Below, one piece after another: positions 30,920 through 43,550 of a DNA stretch of 64,000 nt; the first letter of the stretch is position 1; each line of letters opens with the position of its first letter. The position numbers and the translations under genes are program-made. The notes under the pieces are model-generated. The model was not told the origin of the DNA. It ran no database searches and saw only the letters and a program-made list of their open reading frames with translations. The stretch is from contig JAPQWV010000358.1 of the NCBI GenBank assembly GCA_027422505.1, positions 434,001 to 498,000 of the forward strand, in the 5' to 3' direction. The DNA is from Craterostigma plantagineum (Eukaryota > Streptophyta > Magnoliopsida > Lamiales > Linderniaceae).

Positions 30920-32617
30920 GAGCGCGCTATCGGCCCGAGAACAAACAAGAAGAACTTCGCCTTAGATAATCTCTCAGCCTCGTAGTGAAGCGAAGCTTCA
31001 GCTTGAGCAAGTGTAGAATAATATGAAAAAGTTTAGGATGAAAAAGAAAATACCGGTGAAGAGGATGACGAAGAAAAGGAAGAAGATCTTTAGTCCACGA
31101 TTCCTAAATATTTTCCTTCCCTTCTAAGTCAGAACCAAAATACTAAATCCATAAGTCCCTTTGATTTCGAATCCACGGTCTCTCGCTCGGTGAAATGATT
31201 AAAAGCGCCTTGATAGCAGGTTAATTGATATAATTTTGCTTGTGTCGAAATGAGTAATATATCTGGTATATAAATCACATGATAAAAATAATTGAGTGCT
31301 CGAGCGAACCTGGTGAGAGTTGTCGAGATGGATCACTCTATGAACTTAGGACTTTAGTTTGACGACATGACGTGACGGCAAATTATTATTCTATGTGTCA
31401 TGTGAAATTTTTGCGTGGACATGATCAAAGTGACGTAATCTAACCCCAAAACAAAATAAAAAATATAAGAATGATAATAATAAATATAAAAATCGTATAG
31501 TCTTGTTTCAAATTTTTCTTTACTTCTATTTTTCTTTGCATAGTTTTTAGTATGCATGCTTAGGGGTTCATGCATATATGCTGAAAAGATTATATGCGTT
31601 ACTGCTCGTTGTGTCATATATGTTAAATTCTCATATGCATGTCTTGGTAAATATGTATATCCTTGCGACATTGTTAAACACTATATGCACACTATTTGAG
31701 GGGGAGTCATGATTCTTACTTGGGGAAACATGAATTAAGGGGGAGAATGAAAAATTACTCTATTATTTTGAAATTACTCCGTTACATTTTCCGCTGAGCA
31801 ATGAATTGAGGGGGAGTAATATGAATTTAAGGGGGAGTAATTTTTAACTGTTATAATTCATGTTTACTCTTTTAGAGTGTATGTTAGAATCATGAACTCT
31901 CCTTGAACCTTTTAACGACTAAATCCTCGGGGGAGCCTTTTAGTGATTTCAGGTGTGTGAAGTGGACGCTTTTCAAGAAGATCTTCCAACAACCACATCG
32001 AACTCTGTTCTCGAAGATTTAGCGAAAGAAAGAGACGGCCTACCATCTTCTCGAACTAGAGATGCTTCTTTGAGGCCGAACAAGACAACTTCCATTCGGA
32101 GAAGACGAATCTGGCGAAACGGAGAAGATGGCTATACCCAGAGCCCTCTCCTCGACTCTCTCATGCCCTTGCTTCCGGAAGAAGAAGCAAGGACCGAGGA
32201 CCGAATGACACGTGACTCAAGCATAATCAAGGACTGAAGTTGCCAACTATGTCCACTGCGACCGAAGTTGCTAACCTTGTCCACTGCATCAATGATCGAA
32301 GTTGCCAATCGTGTTCACCTCTCCAAACCTCACATCGGATGCTCCGATCTCAACACAAGGTTGACCCAAATAGGGCGAGTTTCGAGTTTCGTGTACTTTC
32401 AATGGGAGAAATGGAACGTGGACTTTCTAAATCCGGCAAGAACTTCGTACATCTTATGGCATTTAGGAGAAGAACTTCAAAAGAAGATTCGAAGAAACAG
32501 CCGATGCCTAGAAAACAAGGTGAGCTTGAAGATTTTCTAAAGAGGAGATTTCAAGGACTCGAGGAGTCTTTCGTTTGCAAGACGAAGACAACCCGCGCTA
32601 TATTGGAAATTGAATAC
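30920..32617 (+). pseudogene. Element B post-pol spacer and decayed env-like remnant
   Basis: Continuation of B after element C. The left part (to about 31690) aligns with element A at about 38195-39020. Polypurine-like tracts lie at 31698, 31737, 31808, 31829 and 31928. After TTTCAG at 31947-31952 a short open frame (31953-32237) reads VCEVDAFQEDLPTTTS and LLPEEEARTEDR; element A has the related CCTCTTGCTTCCGGAAGAAG at about 43186. The conserved N- and C-terminal blocks are missing. Frames at 32240-32659 have no recognisable domain. Confidence 0.55.
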
Positions 32618-32629
32618 AAAGGGGGAGAT
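32618..32629 (+). promoter_or_regulatory. Polypurine tract (element B)
   Basis: AAAGGGGGAGAT directly before the 3' LTR, identical to that of C. Confidence 0.92.
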
Positions 32630-32988
32630 TGTTGGAACTATTTAATTGTATTCAATTAATATAGTTGTCTTAGTCTTGCTATGCAAATTAGTAATCTTGG
32701 GCTAAATTGTAATTAGTCATTTTGTAGGACTACTTGTGTAAATATACCATGAGGTTGTATATATAATTGAACTCTTTATGAAGTAAGGAGTGCGCTTTGT
32801 AGGGTTTTACAGATTGAAAATTAGAATCGAAACTTTAAAGAGAAAAATTCGCCAACCCTTACTTGTTCTACAAGTTTTCTCTCCCAATCTTCAACGAAGG
32901 TAAATCTCATACGTAAGCTTCGAATTTCTTAGATTTACGATTCAATTCTTCTGAATTCGATCTACGTTGGATATCAGGGGTCCTAACA
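32630..32988 (+). repeat. Element B 3' LTR
   Basis: 359 bases, TGTTGGAACT to GGTCCTAACA. Followed by TSD TACAC (32989-32993). More than 20 differences from the 5' LTR by eye, including a replaced stretch around 32862-32890. Confidence 0.94.
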
Positions 32989-34033
32989 TACACAGCACTA
33001 AATGAAAGAGACAGAAATATGAAACCATCATTATCACCTGTCTCTGACTTACTTCAACTTCCTGACCCTCAAACAGTCCCCGAGGAATCCAAAGATGTTC
33101 ATTATGAAAAATCTCTCTACAAACCTTCTATAATAAAACAAATAGAGGAATCCCAAGCAAAACTAGATAAAGAAAGAGAGAATTTCGAAGCTGAAAAGAA
33201 AAAGTTCTTAAAAGATATGGAAAATCTCAAGGCTTCCTCATCCTCCCAAACTACCTCTCACGCTATTATGAAAAGCGTGAAAATCGAAAAATCACCTTCG
33301 AAAGATCAAAAGTGCATTAATAATTCTGTTAAAAATGCTAAGACTAAATCTATTTTACCCATGTCTACAGGGAGCGTAGGGCAAGCACTAGAATCGAAGG
33401 CGAGAGTCTCTAGTCTTAAGAAGGAGCTAGTAGATTTGAGTATGCCTAAGAATGTTACTCCTTCTGTACAAATAAATGACACTCGTAATAATAAGAGAGC
33501 CATTTCCTCGTTTCAAATAATTGCTTCTACATGTACTCTACAGCCTACCATTCTTAGAAGTACTAATTTCGAAATTGGCTCTACATCTAAAGCTAAAAAT
33601 AATCATTCTGAAACAAATGCCACAAGGAAGACCCGTAGGAAACAAGATCCAGCCATAAAGAAAGCTTATGACGCTATACATGCCTGTTCACACCTAAGGT
33701 ATCCCGTAAAGATTGAGTCCCCAAAGCACCTTAGGAGATTATCAAAAGAAAAAGATCTTTTCCTCGTTCAAGCCTACCAAAGCATTTGTACGCGCTGAAA
33801 TTAACCATCCCTGCAAGGTTCAACCCAAATGGGTTCCTAAATCTCCGCCTAGGACGACAAAAGCCGAAAAGGCCGAGTCACCTAAAGAGGCAAAACCCAA
33901 AACCACTTCTCCGAAAGTGAAACGGGTTATTAAAACTCCCTCACGTAAAAATTTAGGAATCATATCTGAACCTAAAACTATATCTGCTAATCTGAGAGGA
34001 CCCATGCTTAAGTGGGTACCTAAAGCTCTCTAA
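32989..34033 (+). pseudogene. Element A gag, 3' part (coil and basic tail)
   Basis: Resumes gag after the B insertion: LNERDRNMKPSLSP matches LNASDKTKNPSLSE of element C. Next come a coil (KLDKERENFEAEKKKFLKDM), a Ser/Lys-rich stretch and a basic tail with two KWVPK motifs (QPKWVPKSPP and LKWVPKAL). A frame shift lies between 33713 and 33800. Ends at TAA 34031-34033. Together with the 5' part, the gag tail after the knuckle is about 690 residues, similar to element C. Confidence 0.85.
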
Positions 34034-34043
34034 CGTGTTTTTG

Positions 34044-37000
34044 CAGATCCATCATGTGTGGTACCTCGACTCAGGTTGCTCATACACATGACTGGAAGTC
34101 AATAGCTGCTGAGCAACTACAAAGACAGACCAAATGGCAAAGTCAGATTCGGAAACAATGATTCAGCTCCCATTTTTGGATGCGGGGATATTATTTTGGA
34201 AAATCTGACGATGAAAGATGTCTCTTATTTCGAAGGCCTCCGCCATAACTTGTTCAGCATAGGCCAATTCTGTGATAAAGGATTTCAAGTGGTCTTTCAT
34301 GCTGACCGATGCAGAATTTCGGATAGTCAGGACACGGAACTCCTCTACGAACTTTGGAAATCGAATCTTTGCACGATCAACCTGACGTACGTGCGGTCCT
34401 CGACAGCTGTATGCCTCATTTCTCAGACTGTCGTACAGAGGAACAGCTTATGGCATCAACGAATGTCTCATCTGAATATGAAAGCTCTCCAACGCCTTTC
34501 TACAAAAAAAGTTGGTTCACGGTCTTCCAATTATACTATTACAAAAGGAGCATCAATGTTCGGCATGTCAATTAGGAAAAATGAAGCGAGCGTCTCATCA
34601 TCTCAAGCAAGTGCGTCTACCTCTCGCCCATTGGAACTAATCCACATGGACCTTTGTGGGCCAAAGCAGACACAGAGTATCAATGGACGCAAGTACGTGC
34701 TAGTTATCGTCGATGACTTCTCTGGCTATACGTGGACAAAGTTCCTCCGAACCAAAGATGAGCCAGGGGACTTGATTATCAACTTTGTGAACAGTACTCA
34801 GAATCTGCTGCAACAGACTATTCAAGTTATTCGAACAGACAACGGCACTGAGTTCAAGAAAAAATATCTCAGTGCACTTTATCAGAAACTTGGAATTAGT
34901 CAACAATTCTCAGCCGCAAAAACACCTCAACAAAATGGGGTCGTTGAAAGGAAAAATAGAACCCTAGTGGAAGCCGCTCGTACAATGCTGATCCACTCCG
35001 GCCTTCCACACTTTCTTTGGGCTGAAGCAGTGAATGCCTCATGTTTTACCCAAAACTGGACGGTGGTTCACAAACGATTCAACAAGACTCCGTACGAGTC
35101 AATAAGAGAGTACCCAACATCTCATTCTTTAAAGTCTTCGGGTGCAAGTGCTTTGTGGCGAACGACAGAGAGCAACGTGCAAAGTTCGACCCTAAAGCAT
35201 TTGAAGTAACTTTCGTCGGGTATTCTTCAACATCAAAAGCGTACCGAGTATACATCAAGTCCAACCGCACGATTAAGGAAAGCTATAACGTCACTTTTCA
35301 TGAAGTGAACGAGATGGCTTCTGAACAAACCAGTTCAGGACCAGTGCTTAACCCGTCGGCTTCTGAAGACAACATCTCAGAACCCGTATTCACTGGTGTG
35401 TTGGCACAAAACCAACAGAAGATGGCAACAACTCAGCAATCGCCGGACGAAGCGCTAAGACTTGTGTTAGAAGACTTGGATTCCCTCTTTGAGCCTCTCA
35501 CCGTCAATACTATACCCGACGAGGCCTATATACCAAGTTCTTCAACAGTCCCTACCTCACCCGATTCAGATTTGCCACAGCACATTGAAGAACCTACCGT
35601 GGGTGTTGAGGAAGAATCATCAGAGTCGCTCCCTCCCATTGCAGATATGGAACTTCCTCACACAAATGAACAATCGGAGATCATTGGAAATCTAAACCCA
35701 CAAATGGCTGATGCTTCGTCTCCAGCTTTGCCACATGAGCGCAAGTGGACTAGAGCACACCCGATTGATCAGATAATTGGCGATCCTTCGAGCAGAGTAA
35801 GGACACGACATCAACACGGTCTTTTAAGCTGTTTCTTAAGCCAAAACGAGCCTACTAAAATAGCAGACGCACTACGTGACCCATGATTGGATAATTGCAA
35901 TGCTAGAGGAAATCAACCAATTCGAACGTCTTCAAGTGTGGAAATTAGTACCCCGTCCGCATGGGAAAACTATCATCGGGATAAAATGGGTATTTAAGAA
36001 CAAGAAGAATGAAGATGGTGAAGTAATCCGGAACAAGGCACGATTAGTTGCCAAGTGATACAACCAACAGGAAGGCATTGACTACGACATAACGTATGTT
36101 CCTATTGCCCGAATTGAAGACATTCGTCTCTTATTGGCTTACGCGGCTCATAAAGACTTCAAGGTCTATCAAATGGACGTTAAAACCGCCTTTTTCAACG
36201 GCGTACTTAAAGAAGAAGTCTATGTCGCTCAGCCGGCAGCTTCGTTCATCAAAAACATCCCGATCACATCTATCAATTGGATAAAGCTCTCTACGGACTA
36301 AAACAAGCCCCACGTGCTTGGTATGATGTCTTGAGCGACTTCTTCGTAATGTCTGGATAATTGATACAACCCTCTTCATCAAATGGCAAGACAAGGATCT
36401 GGTGGTCGTTCAAGTTTAAGTCGAAGACATCATTTTTTGTTCAACAAATCCACGGCTTTGCAAGAAGTTTTGAGATCTCATGAAGAGTAAATTCGAAATG
36501 AGCACATGAGAGAGATGCAATTCTTCCTAGGACTTCAAGTCAGGCAGCTCAATGATGGAGTATTTATCAGTCAAACAAAGTATATTAAGCACATTCTGAA
36601 AAAGTTCCATCAAGATCAGAGCAAGCCTCTCAGCACTCCAATGTCAACAAGCTGCAACTTGGATGCCAATCCCATAGGAAAATCGGTCGACATCACACTC
36701 TACCGCAGCATAATTGGATCTCTTCTCTATCTCACTTTGAGCCGGCCGGATATCATGTTTGCCACTTGTCTTTGTGCCCGCTTCCAAGCCGATCCCAAAA
36801 AATCCCATGCTCGCGGTGAAGCGCATTCTTCGTTACCTTAGGGGCGCATCTACCTTAGGACTATGGTATCCTAAAGGTACGAATTTCAAACTTATCGGCT
36901 ATACTGATGCTGATTATGCAGGTTGCCGAATGGACAGGAAAAGTACCTTCGGTGGCGCTCAATTTCTAGGTGAAAAGCTAGTTTGCTGGTCATCCAAAAA

Positions 37001-37466
37001 GCAAAATTGCGTCTCAACTTCGACGGCTGAAGCTGAATACATCGCAGCCGCCAGCTGTTGCTCACAGATGCTATGGATGCGGACTCAGCTTCGCGACTAT
37101 GGGTACAATTTAAATAATATACCCATATATAGTGATAGTCAAAGTGCCATTGCGATTACGTGCAATCCTGTTCACCATTCACGCACGAAACACATAGACA
37201 TTAGATATCACTTTATCAAAAATTACGTAGAAAAAGGCACCATTGACATGTACTTTGTGAACACGGAATATCAACTAGCCGACATTTTCACCAAGGCATT
37301 GGATGAAAAACTTAGGCATGTTGAATCTCCCGTGATATGTGCATTACCTGATCTTCTGTGCAATCACATGTTCTATTCTATGTGTTTTCCATGCTCAAAC
37401 TTATCTTGCGTGATAAAAAAAACTATACATATATCTATAATAAAGGGGAATGACGAAATCCTTTAG
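34044..37466 (+). pseudogene. Element A pol: protease to RNase H, heavily mutated
   Basis: Protease HHVWYLDSGCS with a one-base loss just after it; GAG-pre-integrase SLWHQRMSHLNMKAL; integrase LIHMDLCGPKQTQ, VIRTDNGTEFKK, QQNGVVERKNRTL; RT phrases [20 protein letters not shown] and [15 protein letters not shown]; RNase H TDADYAGCRMDRKST and STAEAEYIAAASC. Frame shifts or stops occur near 34085, 34510, 35120, 35885, 36057, 36235, 36415 and 36830. The RT active site is lost: the usual YVDD reads as a stop followed by VEDII at about 36417-36432. This copy cannot make pol. Confidence 0.92.
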
Positions 37467-40400
37467 GATGCTTCGGTCTAAGTCACCTAGAATTTTTGCC
37501 GACGTACGACTGATTCAACTGTTTAATTCTGTCAGTCTAAGTCACATTCTTGTGTCTGAAGTTCTTAAGTTTGCTCCACTAGACACAAAGTCACCTTTCA
37601 CATGTGAGGCCTTAGCCCTTTAATTTTTCTCTCCTTGGATCTATCTCTCGAGTGAAGTCACACGTCAATTAAACATCTTTTCTAGTGATACTCGGCTTCA
37701 CACCCGCCCTTCTTTAGATCGCCAGGGAAATGATTTGGGGCATTTAGGCAATTCCTTACTCGGCCTTTTACAATCCTTTTCCATATCATTGCCCTTAGTC
37801 ATCCACTTTGGACCTTGTCCGACTTCCTTTTCTTCATTTGAAACCCATTTCAACCTTCAACCGATTCTATTTTTGTCAAATGGTTGTTCAAACAAGAAAA
37901 GTAGGGGGAGAAAACTAAAAGAAAATGAGAAGATGACTAAAGAAGGCAATGCTCAACGCACAAAAACAGACCAAAGGAACCTGCTTTTCAAACTACCAAA
38001 AGAAGGCATGGATCCTGCTGTGAACTTCTTCGTCGATAATCTCCTACGCTCATCAGAACGGCTAGAAAGAGGAGCACCTCAAAGTGAACTTCTCCAACGA
38101 GAAGAGGAGCACAGCCTTGTGTACTAATTCCATAACCGTGAACTTTTCCAAATTGATAATCTCTGTAACCTCTCTAGGGATTAAGAGAAGAGGAGCACGG
38201 TATCGGTCCAAGAACCAATAGGAAGAACTTCGCCTACGATAATCTCCTAGAACCTCGTGGAGAAGCGTAGCTTCAGCTTGAGCATAAAAGGGATAACACA
38301 AGGGATGGGATTGAAAAGATGAAAAAAACATTCCGAAACAAAAGAAGGAGACAGACGTAGAAATGGAAGACGATAAAGATAAGCTCACCTTTTCCTATAA
38401 ATTTCCTTCCTCCCTAAGTCCTAGCCAAATTAAACCCTTAAAAGTCCCTTTGATTCCAAACGACGATCTCTAGCTTAGGTGAAAGAACTAATTATGCCTT
38501 GATCAGAGGAAAATTGACTTAAAATTGCTTGGACTGACTTGAGCGATATATATATATAAAATCCCCGAGTCAAAAATAGAGCGCTACAGTGAACTTAGTG
38601 AGAGTTGTCGAAATGGATCACTCTATGATCTTAGGACTTCAGTTTGATGACTAGACTTGACGGCAGTGTGTCTTTCAAGTGTCATACGAAAACTTAGGCG
38701 TGACGATCGATTGAAGCAAAATAATCTAACCCCATACTATTAATAATATTAATATACATATGAAAATTATACATATATATATACGATATTTAAAAATATA
38801 TATATATATATATTTCGCACATTTTGAATGCATATTTAACTTGCATTGGTACAAAATTGATTAAAATACGAATATATGTTTTTGCTCATACCCTCGCGCA
38901 AATATTTATTACATGATTAGGGGAACATGTAACTAAAACTAGAGTGATTAATTGCGTGTTATAATGATTGTTACTTGTATTGATTTGCTTGATTACGTAA
39001 TAAATCGATACATGTGCACTATTTGAGGGGGAGCATCCACAATGATTCCATGTTTTGAGATCGAAATATTTTTTATGTTCTCTCTTTAAGTGTTGCAGAA
39101 ATTTTCGTTTTGAATCGCTTTGGACAACGCTTAAATAAAAAGGACTTCACAAATCTTCATGACTGTGGACTAAAGACATTGGTAAAACAATACAGGGGGA
39201 GGATTATTAGAAAAATTACTTCTTAATTAACTCTAAAAATTCTCGACACTTTGCTCTAAGTATTGCAGAATTATCGAAGACCAATCTTGGAGCCAGATGG
39301 CATTTCTTCAAAATACAGGGAGTTAATTGCACTTTCGTTTATACTTAGAAGAAGTAATTTTGTGGTTTAATTTTAAAATTTAGGATCAATCTGAAAAATC
39401 AAGGAAAACTTACTATCGAGAAACTCGGGTGAATTTGGTAATTTTCAATCACAGTTTCTCGAGCGAAAATTGATTTGGGACGAAGTGTTAATTTACGCTC
39501 TCAAAATTGACGAGCGAAAATTAAACAGGAATCAAATGTAAATTTTCGATCGGATTTTGTCGAGCGAAAATTTAAACAGTAAACAAAGATAGTTTTCTCG
39601 ATCGCAAATAGTAATGGGCTCAAATTCACTAAGTCTCACAAAAACCTCTAGTCAGCCCAAATTAAACGAAATCATTACTTGCAGTCGGAAAATCCCTAAA
39701 TACATGCTAAAAATCCTCGATCGCAAAATTCAACAGTCAAATTTCTCGTGCGAAAAACTTCTTCTCTCAAAAGACGAACGTCAAAATCTTCTAAATCTTT
39801 CGATTTTTCATCTGATTTTCGTCTTTAAAATGTAATTTGACTTCTGTTAGGGATTATCGTGTATTTAAACTACATTTGCATCTGTATTTTGGAATATTTC
39901 GCATGATTCTGTGTTTATTTCTCGACTGGTCATATTCTGAGAACTCGAACACTTGTATGCAGTATTTTAGACCATCTTTAAGTATAATCTAGGTTAAAAA
40001 CTGCATAATAAGCTAGTTTCGATGTTTCTTGATCATTTTGAGTGAATATAACTTCGATTTTCTGCATTATTGGTGTTTGATTGAAGGATAAGACTAAACT
40101 GATGTCTAAACTGTTAAATGCGTCGAAGAACTTTCTCGCCCACAAACAGTGAAAATTGAATCTCAATTTGATTAAGTCACTGTTTGCATCGTAAAAGATT
40201 TTCGATCGCTAACCTTTTGATTTAGTCATTAAGATTAATAATGTAGATCGAAAATTACTTACAATCGAGAAACACAAGGAATAGATAAAATAGATGCAAT
40301 CCCTTTAATTTTCGAGCGCAAAAACTTACTGTCGAAAATTTCGATTTCAATTTTGATCTCGGTCGAAAAATTTTAGCAGCGATAAAAATAATTTTTCGAC

Positions 40401-40991
40401 GATAAAATTTTCTCGATCGTAAAATTTTGCAGCGAAAACCTCTTTAAAATCGGAATACTTTCTCGCTCGATAATTTTCATAGCGAAAAATTTTATTCACG
40501 CACGAAAAATTTTTCGATCGTAAATTTACTTGGAAATCTAATTTCCCGATCGTAAATTTACACGTAAATTTTTCTCGATCGTAAAATTTCTCGGCTACAT
40601 TAAGTTCAAACACTTAGAAATATTTTAAGTCCTTTTCTCAACTGTAGCTATCATTAGCGAATAAAATTTTTGATCACACATATCTCTATTCAAAATCCCA
40701 TTTAGGCAATTCAATTGAGAATGTCAATTCTCGCACGATAAATAGCACGGAGTGAACAGTACTTTAAACACCTAGTAAAAATTTTCAATCAAATTTCTTT
40801 GAACGTACATGCATATGTCTAAATGAAATTATTTCTTAAAAAATTCACTCTATCTGACCTATATGTGCATTGAAATTTCCACTACAAAATTAACAAACAT
40901 GTTATCAACAGCTTCATCATTATGGCTTGATAAATTCGAATTTCGAAAAAATTTATTTTAATCTAACTAATGACTTAAGCTTGTATTTCAG
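37467..40991 (+). other. Element A post-pol spacer with CGAAA-type array
   Basis: Noncoding, 3.5 kb. Left part is shared with element B. Polypurine-like tracts are at 39025-39033 and 39193-39203. From about 39400 to 40620 it is packed with CGAGCGAAAATT, TCGATCGTAAA, GTCGAAAAATT and similar words, ending about 370 bases before the env-like ATG. Microsatellite TA at about 38796-38814. It ends in TTGTATTTCAG at 40981-40991, a splice-acceptor-like sequence touching the ATG. Confidence 0.65.
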
Positions 40992-43550
40992 ATGGATCAC
41001 TACCCTACCTACAACCACATTTACGAAAAGGCTATGCACCTTAATGTACATGACACGAACTTTCAACTAGACCTGACCACCTTCCGATGTCCAGACGACA
41101 TCATCGTGTCCATACTGCAAGGCCATCCACTATGGCATGGTCTTACGGTGACGGCCTCGGTGCCGATGGTCTACCTCCAGCAGTTTTGGGGACGAGGCAC
41201 GTCTGTATGAGGGACGAGGCACAGTTGTAGGATGAATAGTATTACTTTACCACAGTTGTAGGGACGAGGCACGTCTGTATGAGCAAGAACGACTTCAGAC
41301 TTTTCCTCGACCTCCCTCACAGCCAAAATTACGACCCTCTCCGATCAGATGCGGAACTAGTGCAAGATTTTCTCCAGATGGGGTACCGCTCACCGCTCAC
41401 CAAGCTAGCTCAGATGCAGAGCAATGGGATTCCCCATCCGTGGAAAACACTGTTTGGAATCATCCATAACTGTTTGTCCCCGAAGCACGCAGGCTTTGAC
41501 AAAAACAACGGCCACATCCTCCGGATACTTCACGGAGTCATGTACTCGCGAAATTACGATTTCGCTCAACTGATCTGGAACGACATTGCAGAGCAGATCA
41601 GACAGAAAGAGAACTAAAGGTCCAAAAATGTGCCGTATGCGAGATGGTTCTTCATCATCATCCCTCAACAAATGGAGATGTACGCGCAGAATGTTCCTCG
41701 CCTGCCTCCAGGAGGAAACTATCAGCCACCCAGGCTCAAGTTCTTCCACAACCCCAAGCTCACGGAACTAGTTCAGCCATCGATGGCCATTCCGCTCGAG
41801 CTTCTTCGTCTTGCCGACCACGCGGGAGACGAATACCAGAGATACTGTCGGGAACACCATCTCACCGAGCAGATGATTAGAGGGCCCCCGACAGATTTCC
41901 ATGTGAGCCCTCCACAGCAACAACAGCCTAGCCCTGAGGACATGATGATTGATACAGTGGCCCAGGAGCTAGAGCAGGAGGTTCCAACTCAGGACGAACA
42001 AATTCCTGATGTAGATGCCACGTTGATCGATGCTGTGGAGGCAGAGTTGGAACAAGAGGCTCCAGCAGAAACAGTCCAAGTGGAATTGCCTGTTCATGTT
42101 GGCGTGCTTGAAGAGCCTATTGCGGAGGTTCCTCTACAAGAAGCACAACCCGAGGCTGAAATGGAGCAAAGTTCACTTCCATTGGTGACGGAACAGGCTC
42201 ATGAGGACATGGAGCATGAACCGCTCCTCACACAGCCACCTCATCCGATACGGAGTCCGATGAGGTGCTCAGACTTATAAGACGGACTCCAAGGCGATAA
42301 GTGTATCATTTGAGTCCCTCTTTCCCGCCGTCACCATCGCACCAGATACCGCGACGATCATTTCTTCAAGTGTTGCAGACACTTCTTCGCTCAATCTTGA
42401 GCCGCAACAAAATCTACGGTGTCTGCTCCGCAGGCCCAAACCGAGCCTGCCGAAACACCCATAGAGGAGAATCCTCAAGATTCAACTTGAGGATTGGGTG
42501 GAAGTCTCGAAGAGTCACAACCTCAAGTGACTCCGAGCCAACCTAAGGAGCAGTGTCTGCTCAAGGGTTGTTAACAGGCAACATCAGTCGTCGTGGTCCA
42601 TCTACGGAGGCGTCCGCCCCTTTTGTGACTGAAGACCACCTCAAGCCGCTCTCTCCGCAGCATTCAAATCTTTCGAAGACAAAATTATGAAGAGCGTGCA
42701 TACGACAATCGAGATGTCCCGTCAAGATCAAGGGAAAGCACCCGTCTCGGAGCCAACTTCAGCACAAGCCGACCTCACACCCTCACAACCCACTCCCACC
42801 GACCCTCGACAAAACTCATCCATCCTAATCAACCCATACACCATCCCAATCACCGATCTCCACGACATTCTCCTAGCCCGCCTCATTGGTCTTACCATCC
42901 GGTCACCTCAGGAGGAATCGCTCTATAGGCGACTGGTGGACCACCCTGAGCCACCTACCCAAACGTGCCGAGGCCAAAGCTCTCACTCCAGACGACGACA
43001 TGACGACCCTGACGATCAGAATCATCATGAGGGGGAGAAGAGGCCAAGGACATCTACGACAAGTGGCCAAGGACAAGGCTCAGGCGCAAAACCACCCACA
43101 CCATGCACCGCACTACCACTCAAACCCATATAGACCCACCAACCTTTCACCTAAGGACATCTCCATTCACACCACTGACCTTCACAAGCCTCTTGCTTCC
43201 GGAAGAAGAAGCAAGTGCTGCCATGCTCGTCGCCCTAGCGCAGACTCAGGCGACTCCCTCAACTGCTCCAAACCAACCGGGCCCTTCAGGACATGACGTC
43301 AATCCACATGAGTTCCTTGATAAATTTATATTTAAAGGACAGTGGGCGACCCATTATATGCCCGAGGAGCATCAAGTACAACGGTTCAAGGAAGTTCGAC
43401 AAATTTTGCAACAAGCTTCGGTGGACCTCGTGTTGATAGAAGACGACGAACTTCTGGAAAGTATAGACCATGAACAAGATCCGACAGGGCTTTCAGAGCT
43501 GATCACACAACGAGTGGTTTCCCCCACAAGACAAATGCCAAGGACCGTTC
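40992..43550 (+). pseudogene. Element A env-like ORF, broken and truncated
   Basis: ATG at 40992. Blocks shared with element C: DIIVSILQGHPLWHGL, VPMVYLQQFW, HPWKTLFGIIHNCLSPKHAG, YDFAQLIW, YARWFFII, then an acidic Gln/Glu-rich part (42000-42280), a Pro/Ser/Thr-rich part, DLHDILLARL (about 42860-42890; also in element E), and a late acidic block FIFKGQWATHYMPEEHQ with LIEDDELLESI. A 23-base duplication at 41188-41283 breaks the frame, and further stops lie near 41618, 42280 and 43130. Coding stops at 43550, where LTR H begins, so the C-terminal domain seen in C and E is absent. Confidence 0.82.
41188..41283 (+). repeat. Local duplication inside element A env-like ORF
   Basis: GGGACGAGGCACGTCTGTAT occurs at 41188 and 41261 (73 bases apart), with shorter echoes (GGGACGAGGCAC at 41211; CACAGTTGTAG at 41220 and 41251). 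It disrupts the frame after the LQQFW motif. Confidence 0.85.

Larger units (their letters stand above)
11890..32988 (+). mobile_element. Element B: internally deleted Copia, hosting element C
   Basis: LTRs 11890-12247 and 32630-32988, primer-binding site 12250-12261, polypurine tract 32618-32629, TSD TACAC. Inside are only a leader, part of the gag coiled-coil tail, a short protease stub, post-pol spacer and a decayed env-like remnant. UBN2, the zinc knuckle, integrase, RT and RNase H are gone. Without C it is about 6.8 kb. It would need gag and pol supplied in trans. Its LTRs differ at more than 20 positions by eye, against 2 for element C, in line with C having landed later. Confidence 0.93.
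9099..43550 (+). mobile_element. Element A: Sirevirus-like Copia, carrying nested B and C
   Basis: 5' LTR 9099-9450, primer-binding site 9453-9464, gag 9880-11889 resuming at 32989-34033 after the nested B insertion, pol about 34044-37466, a 3.5 kb spacer, and an env-like ORF from 40992 that is cut at 43550 by Gypsy LTR H. Without B the element would be about 13.3 kb. Its 3' LTR is not found next to the break. The order gag, protease, integrase, RT, RNase H is Ty1/Copia. The long gag tail, the ORF after pol and repeated polypurine tracts are features reported for Sireviruses. All ORFs carry stops or frame shifts. Confidence 0.88.
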
